Positions 43,391 through 55,178 of a stretch of DNA of 64,000 nt are shown here, piece by piece. The position numbers were made by a program, and so were the translations under genes. The DNA is from Narthecium ossifragum (lineage: Eukaryota; Streptophyta; Magnoliopsida; Dioscoreales; Nartheciaceae). Where the stretch lies: assembly GCA_963920575.1 (NCBI GenBank), contig OY986967.1:23639648-23703647 (forward strand). Reading direction: 5' to 3'. The notes under the pieces are model-generated. The model had not been told where the DNA came from. It searched no databases and saw only the letters and a program-made list of their open reading frames with translations. The stretch's first letter is position 1. The number at the start of each line of letters is the position of its first letter.

Positions 43391-43817
43391 TAGTGCTTGG
43401 TCATCCATCTACGTTAAACAAGCACGGACAAATAATCAACAAATTAATAGCCAGCCCCACATAGATTAGAAAAACATCATCAAAGCAACATTGACATCAA
43501 AACTGAAAGCTAGCAGGGACGAGGGATAATTGAGTTCCTAAACATGATCAACAAACTGAAAGCTACCAACCAGCATTGACAACGAAACTAAATTTAACAA
43601 GCTAAATTTAATATGGCTCAGAAACAATTAACCAAGCCAAATTTAATATGGCTCAGAAACTAAACGTAGCAATCACATGACACCATGTTTAGCAAATCCA
43701 TAAACAGAAATAGGGCTCAGAAACTAAAGGAAGCAATCACATGACACCATGTTTAGCAAATCCATAAAAGCACACAATTAACAAGCTAAATTTAATAAGG
43801 CATCAACATAGGGCTCA

Positions 43818-44440
43818 GAAACAATAGGCAACTTAGAACAACAGATTATTCACACAAAAAGCAAACCGAATGAAATCCAAGAACAGCAACAACACCCAAA
43901 TCGAATAGGGCTCAGATATAGTAGAGCAGCCACAAAGGCATCAACATAGGGCTTAGAAACAATAGGCAACTTAGAACATCACGAAAAAGCAAACCGAATG
44001 AAATGCAAGAAGAGCAACAACACCCAAATCGAATAGGCCTCAGATATAGGTAGAGCAGCCACGAAGGCATCAGCATAGGGCTCAGAAACAATAGGCAACT
44101 TAGAACATCACAAAAAAAGCAAATTGAATGAAATCCAAGAAGAGCAACAACACCCAAATCGAATAGGACTCAGATATAGGTAGAGCAACAACAAAGCCAG
44201 CAGCATAGGGCTCAGAAACAATAGCCAAGTTAGAACAATACCAAAAAAGCAAACCGAATGAAATCCAAGAAGAGCAACAACACTTAAATCGAATAGGGCT
44301 CAGATATAGGTAGAGCAGCCACAAAGGCATCAGCATAGGGCTCAGAAACAATAGGCAACTTAGAACATCACAAAAAAAGCAAACCGAATGAAATCCAAGA
44401 AGAGCAACAACACCCAAATCGAATAGGGCTCAGGAATAGG
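43818..44440. repeat. Tandem repeat, unit about 130 bp, five copies
   Basis: Each unit contains gaaacaataggcaacttaga, gcaaaccgaatgaaatccaa and cacccaaatcgaatagg. Starts are at about 43818, 43957, 44087, 44215 and 44345. Confidence 0.92.
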
Positions 44441-44514
44441 GCTCAGAGGCAATACATCATGGGGGATCAGAGGCAAATAAGGGATCAGAAGGGTCTTCGC
44501 AAACATATCGGACA

Positions 44515-45000
44515 GAGCAACCAAACCCTCAAGCCTTCGCGCCGTCGAGGAGGGGAGGGAGAGCTGGGAGCTGCGGGCCGTAGGGGAGAGGATGGAGAGA
44601 GAGCAACCAAGGCCTAGGCGGGAGAAAGAGAGCAGCCACCCACCGGCCACCACAAGCAAACCCTAGGCGGGAGAGGAGAGCAACCAAACCCTCAAGCCCT
44701 CGCGCCGTCGAGGAGGGGAGGGAGAGCCGGGAAATGCGGGCCGTAGGGGAGAGGATGGAGAGAGAGCAACCAAGGCCTAGCTGGGAGAAAGAGAGCAGCC
44801 ACCCACCGGCCACCACGAGCAAACTCTAGGCGGGAGAGGAGAGCAACCAAACCCTCAAGCCCTCGCGCCGTCGAGGAGGGGAGGGAGAGCCGGGAGATGC
44901 GGGCCGTAGGGGAGAGGATGGAGAGAGAGCAACCAAGGCGGCGAGAGAAAGAGAGCAGCCACCCACCGGGAGAAAGAGCAAACCCTAGGCGAGAGAGGAG
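44515..45000. repeat. Tandem repeat, unit about 163 bp, three copies
   Basis: The units contain caaccaaaccctcaagcc, gcgccgtcgaggaggggagg and gagagcagccacccaccgg. Starts are at about 44517, 44681 and 44843. Leu/Ser-rich minus-strand frames here repeat with the array and are not genes. Confidence 0.92.
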
Positions 45001-46220
45001 AGCATCGGGGGAGAACGGGAGAGTGTCGGGCTGGGGAGGAAATAAATGGTGGAATGGAAACTTAAAATGGGAACTTAAGTTCCCATTCCACCCGGTTTTC
45101 ATATTTCCACCAATATTTTGGGTGGAAACATTATGGTGGAATGTGGGCTTTTGGGTGGAATGGTAGAAAGGTTTCCACCGTTTCCCACCCCAACCAAACA
45201 TAAGAAATCTGAGTGGAATGGTGAAAACATTCCCATTCCACCATTCCACCAGCATTTCCACTACAACCAAACATCCCCTTAGTAAGAGCCGGTTGGATTT
45301 TCGAACAAGCCCATATTTATTGGGCTAAAAAATTAATTTTAATAAGAGACGGACTTTTCCCATATCCTACTAATAAATACACATGGGACTTTTGCTTTTA
45401 GGCTACCGGGCTGTAGCCCAGTCTAGCCTAATATAGATCCGCCCCAGCTACAACAATATTGAACGATCAACTGATGTTATGTTTCATGCAGACGTGGCCT
45501 CTGTTTGCACGCATGACTCGTCTAAGAGACCAGCCACTCCAATCCCCACCATGGACGCGTTCCCAAGAATGTGAACCTAGCCTTCCTCCATTGATGGATA
45601 GATGTTTCACAAACTACGACTATAGTTAACATCGTTGTTAGGAATTCCTGGTTTAATCATAGCTGGACGTGCCCTAATAATCCATGCAGTCCTAATCGCC
45701 CTGTCATCTTCTGCCACGTACCCTCTCTTTGAAGTAAACCCCAGCTCCGTGTAGGCCCCAGCATCCCCATGCTCTGCCGCATGTGCTTAATCATTCTACG
45801 CGCTGATCCTGTCTTATTATATATACATTAGTCCATAGTTAGCCTAATCTCGTGACGTGGTGTGCCATGATTGGCTGAACCGTGGAGGTCAACGACAACA
45901 CACACGGAACAGCTACTTCATCCTTCCAGTAACCTGCAAGTGGCTATCAACAGGCACGTGGCACGGTTTAACCGGAAACAGTTGTTTCTTTGGTCTATGT
46001 CGGCCGGCGGCCGCCGTTACCTGGCGCCAGGGGGATCCATGACAAGCCCATCACTCGCCACGTATCTTGGACGGTCCGTGGGCCCCACTCCAATCTTATC
46101 GGGTATGTCACGTACCCATTTAAACCCGAGACCTCACGCACGTCACTCGGATGTATATCCGAATCTAACGGACTCAGATGCTCTTGTTTGCAACGAAGAT
46201 CCGAATCGTCTGATCTGGAA

Positions 46221-46251
46221 GCTGACACGTGTCCAGTTCAAACGTGTCAGC
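46221..46251. promoter_or_regulatory. Paired ABRE-like inverted repeat
   Basis: GCTGACACGT (46221-46230) and ACGTGTCAGC (46242-46251) are perfect 10-bp inverted arms separated by 11 bp. Each holds an ACGTGTC/GACACGT core about 180-200 bp before the ATG. This suits two bZIP dimers in mirror arrangement. Confidence 0.6.
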
Positions 46252-46337
46252 AGCGGTCTGATTAGGGAGCGTGTCCGAGATGCTGTTACCTAGATCCAAA
46301 CCGACGCGAGTTACCTCCCCTCCATGTCACAGGTTTC

Positions 46338-46346
46338 TATATAATC
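46338..46346 (+). promoter_or_regulatory. Probable TATA box of the U-box gene
   Basis: ctatataat lies about 80 bp before the ATG at 46426, after the ACGT-rich region. This leaves room for a short leader. Confidence 0.6.
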
Positions 46347-46425
46347 CTCAAACCCCCCTCCCATTCAACCGCCAACCACACCCGAAGAGAAATCCAAGTA
46401 CCGTTAGGACCAGCTTGTTTCCAAA

Positions 46426-48471
46426 ATGAGACACTCCCCACCCTCTCGCCGGATCTTGACTTTTCCGGCTGTCCACCCCTGCCAGTCCGTCTCCGTCGCC
46501 ACCCTTCTCTCTTCCCTCATGGCCGTGGCCCGGGACATCCAGGCGCTCCGCTCCGAATCCTTCCCCGTTCACCGGCGCAGCGCCCGGGAGGCGATCCGGC
46601 TTACCGGCGCGCTTCTGGTGTTCTTGGAGGACATCGGCGACCGCGCTGCCATTCTTCCCAGCTCAGCCGTCTTAACCTTCTTTGAGCTGCATGTCACGTT
46701 GCAGAAGCTGCGGTTTCTTCTGTGTGATTGCGCGCGGAAGGATGCGAGGTTATGGATCTTGATGAGGTCCGACCGGGTGTCTTCGGAGTTCCGGATGCTC
46801 GTGAGATCCATCGCGACGGCTCTCGATGTGATTCCACTGGATTTCATCGGTGCAGCCAAGGAGGTTAAGGAATTGGTTAGGCTTGTCACGAGGCAAGCCT
46901 GGAGTGTGGACATCGCCACCGACTCCGCCGACGATTTGGCGGCGCAGGAGGTCCGGTGGATTCTGAACCAGTTTGAGAATGGCGTTGCTCCCGCTCAGAG
47001 CAATCTTAGGAGACTCCTCGGCCATTTGCAGATTAGAAGCTGGACGGAGTGCAACGAAGAGATCATGTTCTTAGAAGAAGAGATGCTTGGCGGCAACCCA
47101 AATGAGGAAAATGGCGAAGCTACGCTGCTCTGCAGCTTGTCGGGCTTCATGATTTATTGCCGGGTAGTGTTGTTCGATGTCGCTGGCGATCGAAAGAGGA
47201 GCAGCTGGAAGGAGCTTGGTAGGTTTCAAGACGCAGGCATTAGCCACATCAACCCCGAAGATCTCCGGTGCCCGATTTCGCTCGAACTCATGACGGACCC
47301 TGTGACGGTGTCCACTGGGCAGACCTATGACCGTGCGTCGATTGTCAAGTGGCTCAAGTCCCGGTGCCTCACTTGCCCTGTCACCGGCGAGAAGCTGGCG
47401 AACACAGAGCTCGTGCCCAATTCGACGGTTCGAAATCTCATCGTTCAGTTATGTCACAGCAACAACATCGCAATGGGTGCACAGGGCGACAACAGGCGCG
47501 ATCTCTCGAAGACCCTCTTGCCTGGAAGCTCAGCTGCGGCGGGAGCAATTCGTATGGCTGCGGCTTTCATTGTCAACAAGCTCGCAAACGGAACCAGAGG
47601 CGAGCCGGGCAAAGCTGCTTACGAAATCCGCCTGCTTTCGAAATCCAATTTGTTCAACAGAGCTTGCTTCGTGGAAGCCGATTCTATCCCATGCCTATTG
47701 CAGAAATTCTCTTCTAGTGATCCTTCCACGCAAGAGCATGCCGTCGCTGCTGTGCTGAATCTTTCCAAGATCCCACAAGGCCGAGTAGCTATCGTCGAAG
47801 CCGGCGGCCTAAGGCCTATTCTGGATGTCTTCCAACGAGCACTTGCAGCTGAAGCACAACAGAGTGCAGCAGCAATCCTCTTCTACCTCTCTTCGGTAGA
47901 AGAGTACCGGAAAGAGATAGGAGAATTGCCGGAAGCCATACCATCACTAGTAAGTCTGCTAAAAGAAGGGGGTTATCGTGGAAAGAAGAATGCCGTCGTC
48001 ACATTGTTCGGATTGCTATCGTATCCCGGAAACTATCAGAGAATACTAGCTGCAGGCGCCATCCCGGCATTGATAGACCTCTTACCGAGTGAAAGGGAGG
48101 ACCTCCTCAATGATTCCATCGGAGTTCTTGCAAAGATGGCCGAAAGACCAGAAGGAACTAAAGAGATTGTGGGGTCCTCTGCATCGCTTCCTCTTGTGAA
48201 TGTGCTTCGGTCATCGACATCTCGATCAGGGAAGGAGTACTGCGTTTCACTCATGTTGTCCCTGTGCAACAATGGTGGGACGAAGGTGGTTAGGCTATTA
48301 CAAGCAATCCCTGTGCTCATGCCGGCGCTGTATTCCCTCTCGATGGATGGCTCCTCTCAAGCCGGTAAGAAGGCAAGGTCACTGCTGAATCACCTGCACC
48401 AGCTTAGTGATGAAGATAACCCTGATATCATAGCACCATCCATCCATGATCACATCATTCATGCACAATAG
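46426..48471 (+). CDS. U-box/ARM-repeat E3 ubiquitin ligase, PUB18/PUB19-like
   Basis: An intronless frame of 681 residues. Residues about 20-240 form the U-box N-terminal domain typical of this clade (VARDIQALRSESFPVHRRSA, LTFFELHVTLQKLRFLL). The U-box is at about 277-345 (PEDLRCPISLELMTDPVTVS, GQTYDRASIVKWL, CPVTGEKL). Armadillo repeats fill about 400-665 (QEHAVAAVLNLSKIP, GKKNAVVTLFGLLSYPGNY, IGVLAKMAERPEGTKEIVG). The length, single exon and N-terminal domain fit the PUB18/19 group, cytosolic ligases known from Arabidopsis to act in ABA and drought responses. The first ATG is used because it gives the family N-terminus and follows a TATA box. No defects are seen. It is the best-supported host gene here. 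The exact orthologue is not certain. Confidence 0.95.
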   Translation: MRHSPPSRRILTFPAVHPCQSVSVATLLSSLMAVARDIQALRSESFPVHRRSAREAIRLTGALLVFLEDIGDRAAILPSSAVLTFFELHVTLQKLRFLLCDCARKDARLWILMRSDRVSSEFRMLVRSIATALDVIPLDFIGAAKEVKELVRLVTRQAWSVDIATDSADDLAAQEVRWILNQFENGVAPAQSNLRRLLGHLQIRSWTECNEEIMFLEEEMLGGNPNEENGEATLLCSLSGFMIYCRVVLFDVAGDRKRSSWKELGRFQDAGISHINPEDLRCPISLELMTDPVTVSTGQTYDRASIVKWLKSRCLTCPVTGEKLANTELVPNSTVRNLIVQLCHSNNIAMGAQGDNRRDLSKTLLPGSSAAAGAIRMAAAFIVNKLANGTRGEPGKAAYEIRLLSKSNLFNRACFVEADSIPCLLQKFSSSDPSTQEHAVAAVLNLSKIPQGRVAIVEAGGLRPILDVFQRALAAEAQQSAAAILFYLSSVEEYRKEIGELPEAIPSLVSLLKEGGYRGKKNAVVTLFGLLSYPGNYQRILAAGAIPALIDLLPSEREDLLNDSIGVLAKMAERPEGTKEIVGSSASLPLVNVLRSSTSRSGKEYCVSLMLSLCNNGGTKVVRLLQAIPVLMPALYSLSMDGSSQAGKKARSLLNHLHQLSDEDNPDIIAPSIHDHIIHAQ

Positions 48472-50446
48472 CTTAACAAATTTCACACTGATACTTGAGG
48501 CCTTCAGATGGTTCTCAATTTTTCGGATTTTCTTTTGGAGGGAATGTTTCAATTTAAGTTGTGAAACCAGCTCGGTTTTTATAAGAGCTAGGTTGTCCGT
48601 GGCTTTGAAGCCGATACATGTACATATAAGAATGTGAGTGCAGTCTGCAGTTCCTTGTATAGGTATTCAAATTTAAATGATTTATTCATCATATATAAAA
48701 ACACATATGTTCTTTCTGTATTTTCTTTTGGGTGTGTATTGCAGATTAATTCTACATTTATTTCAGAAAGAATTTAAGAATACATGGCTTGCCTTGGAGG
48801 CTGAGGTGAGATAATACTGACCTGTTGGATCCCACCCTCTGTTTTATGCCCTGTGAAAGATAGAGCTAGCTTTGTAACATGCTCAAAGGCCTTAACTGAG
48901 TATTTCCCTTTATAAATATCTGGCCTGAGAAGAATTGCAACTGTCTACGAGCTTCACAGAACTGCCTGAAGAGGGAACATAGAAAGGAAGAGCAAAGGTA
49001 CTCATAGCCATCTTTTCTGTCGTCATTAACCTGTTCGAGTTCATATTGGTAACTTGACTCCCAGAAAGAATCTGTCATAGCAGTATCCAGATGTTGTAAA
49101 CATTCCCAGCTACATTCACATGGATATTCTGTCGGTACTCAGGGTAGCCGTGGCCAAATGTTCCTTTGACCTCAGAGCTAACATGTTAATTACCATAGAC
49201 AAACCTAAAGATTGATAATTTACCTCCAAAATTGGTTTCAAGCAGACCATTTGTTGGCTGCAAAACAAACATGAATTCATGCTGAGGATCTGCAGCTATA
49301 GTCACAATGAAAATCTTGCAAAAGCAACAATCATGAGCATTCAAAACCTTGCAGAGTCATTAGTTTGATAAAATCAACAGCCAATTCTGTTCAAGATGGG
49401 ATTCTAGATGTACCAACTATCAAATTTAAAATTGAGTGGATTCTTCCTTTTCAAAAAGCAGTCTATCAAGTTCTGAGGTTATGCTTTAACAACTAAGCGT
49501 TTCTAATATCTACAGTAGCTATTGTGTTTCAATGCGTGTGTACAATACCGAAGCCAGTGGATCCATATCTGCGTAGGCCTGCCCATACATAGCATCTCAA
49601 CTCTACTTCTGCATTCTTTATGCTATCTGTTCTTGCTCATATCCTTGCACTATGTCATTATCTTTGCTCTTGGATCTTCTGTCAGTGTACTCACTACAGA
49701 ACAAGATAGAAGCATGGTATTTAAGACACTCTAAGAATCATTGAAGCCATTTATCAGGGAAGAGGGCTGTAAGAATCACTGGAGCCATTTCTCCGGGAAG
49801 AGGTTGCTCAGTTGAAAACTATGCTTTTACAAATCCTTAGGATGTCTTTCGTTCAAACACACTTATGGACATCAGTAACAAAATTTTTCCACAGATTCAA
49901 GAAAAATGCTCTAGGTTGGAAATTTTGCATCAAACCCATCCACCCAACTCCATCTATTACCACTGCTTGCCTATGGCACTTTCCTTCAAGAAAAATGCTC
50001 TAGGTTTATGGAGCACGTATTCTTCATGTTTCTGAAAAAAACATGGGAGTGAATGTAGGAAACTTTTGCAGTACTATCAATCTGGATGGCCAATCCTTAA
50101 ACAATTGCTTCATGAAAAGGACATCTGAAAAATGAGACATTCTCTTAATGTGAAGTTCTTTTTTTCCTAATTTGTTAAGCGCGTAGGCTGGACTCTTAAT
50201 GTGGAGTACAATAGAATCTACCTTCGAGCAATTCTTTGAAAGCTTATTCCATTGGGAACATCTGTGTTTGTTTCCAACCAGGACTAGACCTTTATCATAT
50301 TCAAGGTGTAAACAATTTTAGTGAGCACTTGCTCATTCAGCATTCAAATTTAACTAAAATGTCTTCCATATATAACAACCTTCTTCTAACCTTAAGGAAA
50401 ATAAATTTTTGTGAACTTCATAAAAGTAAATCAGCCATAGAAAGAA
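48472..50446. other. Region 3' of the U-box gene with a possible spliced gene remnant
   Basis: 48472-48770 is the probable 3' UTR. On the minus strand 49300-48866 there are exon-like pieces with splice-like borders: PTNGLLETNFG after tttgttttgcag, GTFGHGYPEYRQNIHVNVAG, and DSFWESSYQYELEQVNDDRK then DGYEYLCSSFLC. I do not recognise the protein. Stops lie between the pieces, so this may be a pseudogene. 49400-50446 is AT-rich with no gene seen. Confidence 0.35.
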
Positions 50447-51906
50447 GGGCAAGTGATTAGTGATGTAATTTACTCAATTGGTATATGCTTTCCTCCACCT
50501 CTTTGCATATTTTCGTCAATTGCAAGGTTTGTAGCTGCCAAAGTTAATACGAACCCGTCATTCTTCCCAGTACAGTCAAAGAACTGAAGAAATCAAGTAA
50601 AACACAGTGATCACAAACAGAATGTCAAGCAACTTCCCTTCTTTTCGTTTTCTTTCTGATCCCTCTTCTATTATACTTGCTATTTTGCTTCTAAGTATGA
50701 AGTGCAAGAAAAGATGATTGGTAAGGTAAGATTAGGATACATCATTGAACGGGTCGAAAGTGTTTCAATAATGAGGAACAGAAGAAAGGTGTTTGTTATG
50801 CTTCCTATAGCCTTTGCCTCGGTCGAAAGCATTTTTTTACTTCGGGAACAGTATTTCAGAAGAGAGAGGAGAGATGGAGAGAGAGAGGTGTGGATTGTGG
50901 AAGAAGGATTGTACAACCTTTCTCTCAATTGAATTGCAGATTTCACCATTGTTTTTCGTCGAGGAAGTTCAGTCATAGCCTCATTACAACGAACACCTTA
51001 TAAGCAACCCAAAATCTCACCTTGTATCTCTTCCCTATATGAGACTTCCCATCCCAAATTACATACATAATTCATCTCTTTAAGGTATGGTATATACAGA
51101 TGAAATCAAGATTTACTTTTAAAAAAGCAATTTTTTTTCTTCTTCCAGGACAAAAATAAAACTACGAAAATAATGCGAAAAGTAAGCTCCATCACCAGAA
51201 TCACAATCGTCAATCTCAAAAACAAATGCACCAATATCAAAATATACGGCACCTTCATCGTCACGTACTCCACAATCTTCTTTTCATCATAACTGTCTTC
51301 ATCTTCGCTGGACTTGTTCCATCTCCACCATTTAGCTATCCTCTGAACCCTATTAGGGCTTCGAAGCTCCCTGCTGAACTCGCAGGCAGGGGAGGCTGGG
51401 GACGCCTGTGGTCTTTGGTGCCATGCATGATCTATGATCTACGTTATAGCTAATCAATCCCAACTCACCTACCAAAGAACAAAACCATATTATAGATAGA
51501 AGATGAAGAAAACAAAAGAGAGAATTCACAAGGTGGAGGCCCCCATCACTCTTTTATTCTTGGATTTCCCAAACAGAAGATGCGCTTATGTACACAACGG
51601 TAAATTTTTGATTCAATGTAAGATCAAATGAGTGAATCTTGGCAGAAGATTTAATGTTGGGTCGCCTTATGTTTTACGTGTTTCTTTCCTCTCAATGTTA
51701 TGATTATTAGGAGTAAGAAAAATTTGTGTGACAAAAAACCACTTGAAGCGGCATTTTTACGTTTAGTCAATTACTGCTATTGTACTCGTACGTGATTTTC
51801 TTCCCACGATTGATAGAATACTTAGGAAAAGATTACACATATGGTGGCGATCCTGGCGGCAATTTAATACAATCGTTGCCAAAAGATAGTTTTAAAATAG
51901 AAATAA

Positions 51907-52665
51907 GGGTTAAATGTATTTTGGCATCTCCAATTTTCAAAAATAACTGATTTGTTATTTCATAAAATTTGATTTTCGAATTGATATATCAAATTATTGA
52001 AACCGCATGATTTGATATCAAATCACATACACCATCTGTATAGGATGACGGAAACTGGCCAATGCTCAAACGTGGCCAGTTAGTCACCCTCGTTGTCTTC
52101 ATCGTGCTCGTCGGCATCCATGTCGTCGGACGAGCCTGATTACTGTGCGTAGGAAGATCGTGTGCCGCCCGGGGAGCTCGATGGTGGCGGTGATGGTGCA
52201 GGCGCTGGCCCACAGGGTGAACTACGTGTGGGTGGTCGACGTCGAGGACTACAGCCTCGTCGGGATCATCTCTGTCCCGGACATCCTCAGCCTCTTTTGA
52301 GATCAGCTCCTCCTTCAGGAAATGGTGTGTAGGCATCTAGGAATACCTTGCGACGGTGGCGGTGGGCATTGTCGATGGCAGGCGGGAGGGGGCTCGAGAT
52401 CGACATGTGCATGGACATTCGCGTGATCTCGGCGACGGCGACGTCCATGGCTTTGGTGTCATCTCTGACGAGCTCATGATACGCCGCCTCGAAAGCCTCA
52501 TGCTAGAACCTCGGCACCCTCACCCTCCTGTGCCCCGTACACGTCCCACATACGCCTCACCACCTTCTCGCTCTCGTCCATCTCCTATCAAATGCAAATG
52601 GAGACGGGCTCAAGATTAGAGATCCATCGATACACATAGAAAAATGGGTATATGCAAATGGAGAC
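51907..52665. mobile_element. Truncated copy of Pack-MULE 2
   Basis: It starts gggttaaatg after tagaaataa (51898-51906), exactly as the complete copy at 54926. It ends at the duplication junction, so the right terminus is missing. This shows that the MULE was present before the tandem duplication. Confidence 0.85.
52145..52300 (+). pseudogene. Captured CBS-domain gene fragment (CBSX5-like), first copy
   Basis: The frame reads VRRKIVCRPGSSMVAVMVQA then LAHRVNYVWVVD, EDYSLVGIISVPDILSLF and TGA. This is the last part of a CBS domain as in plant CBSX5-like proteins, which have paired CBS motifs that bind adenosine ligands. A Phe-Arg is expected where the TGA stands. No start or second CBS motif is present. 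Confidence 0.75.
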
Positions 52666-53479
52666 GGGCAAGTGATTAGTGATGTAATTTACTCAATTGG
52701 TATATGCTTTCCTCCACCTCTTTGCATATTTTCGTCAATTGCAAGGTTTGTAGCTGCCAAAGTTAATACGAACCCGTCATTCTTCCCAGTACAGTCAAAG
52801 AACTGAAGAAATCAAGAAAAACACAGTGATCACAAACAGAACGCCAAGAAACTTCCCTTCTTTTCGTTTTCTTTCTGATCCCTCTTCTATTATACTTGCT
52901 ATTTTGCTTCTAAGTATGAAGTGAAAGAAAAGATGATTGGTAAGGTATGATTAGGTTGCATCATTGAACGGGTCGAAAGTGTTTCAATAATGAAGAGCAG
53001 AAGAAAGGTGTTTGTTAAGCTTCCTATAGCCTTTGCCTCGGTCGAAAGCATTTTTTTTCTTCGGGAAGAGTGTTTCACATGAGAGAGGCGAGAGATAGAT
53101 AGATAGAGAGAGATGTGGATTGTGGAAGAAGGATTGTACAACCTTTCTCTCAATTGAATTGCAGATTTCACCATTGTTTTTCGTCGAGGAAGTTCAGTCA
53201 TAGCCTCATTACAACAAATACCTTATAAGCAACCCAAAATCTCACCTTGTATCTCTTCCCTATATGAGACTTCCCATCCCAAATTACATACATAACTGTC
53301 TTCATCTTCGCTGGACTTGTTCTATCTCCACCATTTAGCTATCCTCTTAACCCTATTAGGTCTTCGAAGCTCCCTGCTGAACTCGCAGGCTGGGGAGGCT
53401 GGGGACGCCTGTGGTCTTTGGTGCCATGCATGATCTATGATCTACGTTATAGTTAATCAATCCCAACTCACCTACCAAA

Positions 53480-54530
53480 GAATTCGCTATGGTAGTATGG
53501 TAAATACTAGACAACTTGATTCGACGCGGATTCTATCCGTCCAATTCGCTATGGTAGTATGGTAAATACTAGACAACTCGATTACTTCCGACACAATCCG
53601 AGTATTTTAATCATAACTTCTCCGTCCAATAACTAAATGACATGATTTATGGACCGTTGGAAAGAATTGAAATATCCGTAACTTTCATTCTTTGCAATTT
53701 TGTAAATTATGATGATAGAATGTTCTGAAATGCAGTGGAAGTGTCTAATGATAACTTCAGAAATATGATACGTTATGAAAAGCCAGCAGATCATGCGAGC
53801 GATCAAAGGAGATTATGAGAGCAACTGTCAGATCATAGAGGCAATTATCAGAGATCATGGGAGCGGTTAGAGCACTTCACATGAGCACTTTCAAGTATAA
53901 ATGCCTCGAAGGAAATTATAACAGGACATCACCGATCAATGAAAACAATAATTTCTTTCATTACTCTTTCTATCTAAGAATTCTATATAGGAGTAGGAAT
54001 AGTCATTACTCTATCAGTATTTTATATAGGAGTAGGACTAGCCATTACACTTATCTCTAGGAGTAGTTTAACAATACTCTTAGATTTAAGAGTAGTTTAA
54101 TCATTCAGGTAATTAGTAGTAATAAAAGTGCTTCCTTGACTTCCAGTAGGTTTGACTTAGATTTAAGCATCATATTTTCAAAAATCCTCTTAATTGAGGC
54201 GAGGCTGAACCCACACCCCTTTTGATTATTACACACAACAGTTGACGTACCTCACATGCCTAGCGACCATTTACCCATATCAGGTAGGATTCTTGAGTAA
54301 CACTCTTTTTGGCGACCACAATAGAAGGTCAAAAATGATGCTTAAGTCAACAATCATTGGTCCTAATGATCAAGAGTGTCCTAGCTAGTGACCAACAAAC
54401 TGAGGCTCATCATCAAGATGAAACCCTCCCCATTGGAAAATCCGAAGACGATTCCCGTCAGGCTACGCGACGCGAACTCAACGCCATGTATGAGGTCGTG
54501 GCAAACTTCGCAGCCATGCAAAAGAAAGCC
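53480..54530 (+). mobile_element. LTR retrotransposon fragment X, copy 2
   Basis: It is homologous to 14395-15330 in opposite orientation and absent from the first duplication copy (which reads straight from accaaagaa to ccatattat). It has a TATA-like tataaatgcc near 53897, gagtag-rich repeats, and a short gag-like frame (ELNAMYEVVANFAAMQKKAM) near its right end. The first about 35 bp (ttcgctatggtagtatggta) are present twice. No pol is found. Confidence 0.75.
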
Positions 54531-55178
54531 ATGTTATGGATAGAAGATGAAGAAAACAAAAGAGAGAATTCACAAGGTGGAGGCCCCCATCACTCTTTTA
54601 TTCTTGGATTTCCCAAACAGAAGATGCGCTTACGTATACAACAGTAAATTTTTGATTCAATGTAAGATCAAATAGAAGATTTCATGTTGGGTCGCCTTAT
54701 AACGTGATTCTTTCCTCTCAATGTTATGATTATTAGGAGCAAGAAAAATTTGTGTGAACCACTTTAAGCGGCATTTTGACATTTAGTCAATTATTGCTAT
54801 TGTACTCGTACGTGATTTTCTTCCCACGATTGATAGAACTGTAGGAAAAAATTACATATATGGCAGCGATCCCGGCGGTAATTTAATACAATCGCTGCTA
54901 AAAGATAGTCTCAAAATAGAAATAAGGGTTAAATGCATTTTGGCATCTCTAATTTTCAAAAATAAGTGATTTGTTAGTTCGTAAAATTTGGTTCTCGAAT
55001 TTATACCTCCAATTATTGAAACCACGAGATTTAATATCAAATCACATAAGTCGTATGTGTAGGATGACGGAAACTAGCCAATGCTCGCACGTGGCCAGTT
55101 AGTCACCCTCGTTGTCTTCATCGTGCTCGTCGGCATCCTTGTCGTCGAACGAGGAGGAGACGGACGAGCCCGATTACT

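Larger units (their letters stand above)
43391..45278. mobile_element. 5' flank and right terminus of the Harbinger element
   Basis: This is non-coding and mostly tandem repeats. It ends in tacaaccaaacatcccc followed by TTA (45279-45281), the inverted terminus of a PIF/Harbinger element. A GGTGGAATGG-rich subterminal region (45050-45260) matches the MITE at 37424, linking that MITE family to this transposase. The left terminus may be 37424 or may be lost. Confidence 0.7.
45282..46425 (+). promoter_or_regulatory. Upstream region of the U-box gene
   Basis: This is single-copy sequence between the transposon end and the PUB gene. It is rich in ACGT cores: gacgtggt near 45853, cacgtggc at about 45956-45963 (G-box/ABRE type), cacgta near 46059 and 46105, and the paired acacgt/acgtgt at 46221-46251. 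PUB18/19-type genes are known drought- and ABA-responsive ligases, so ABRE-type control fits. Expression is not shown by sequence. Confidence 0.6.
50447..52665. repeat. Tandem duplication, first copy
   Basis: The sequence from gggcaagtgattagtgatgt to about 52665 is repeated from 52666 (offset 2219 bp) with a few percent divergence. It has a 98-codon minus-strand frame (50680-50976, MTELPRRKTMVKSAIQ) that is also open in copy 2 (52899-53201). I cannot assign it. It carries about 225 bp (51068-51292) that copy 2 lacks. Its right part is a MULE truncated by the duplication junction. Confidence 0.88.

Noticed and set aside
43912..45270. Minus-strand Leu/Ser-rich frames as membrane proteins
   Set aside because: Their repeats match the 130-bp and 163-bp tandem units, and they are shadows of non-coding arrays.
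37424..45278. One single complete Harbinger element from 37424 to 45278
   Set aside because: The left end pairs at least as well with 37973 (TTA on both sides), so a full 7.9-kb element is possible but not shown.
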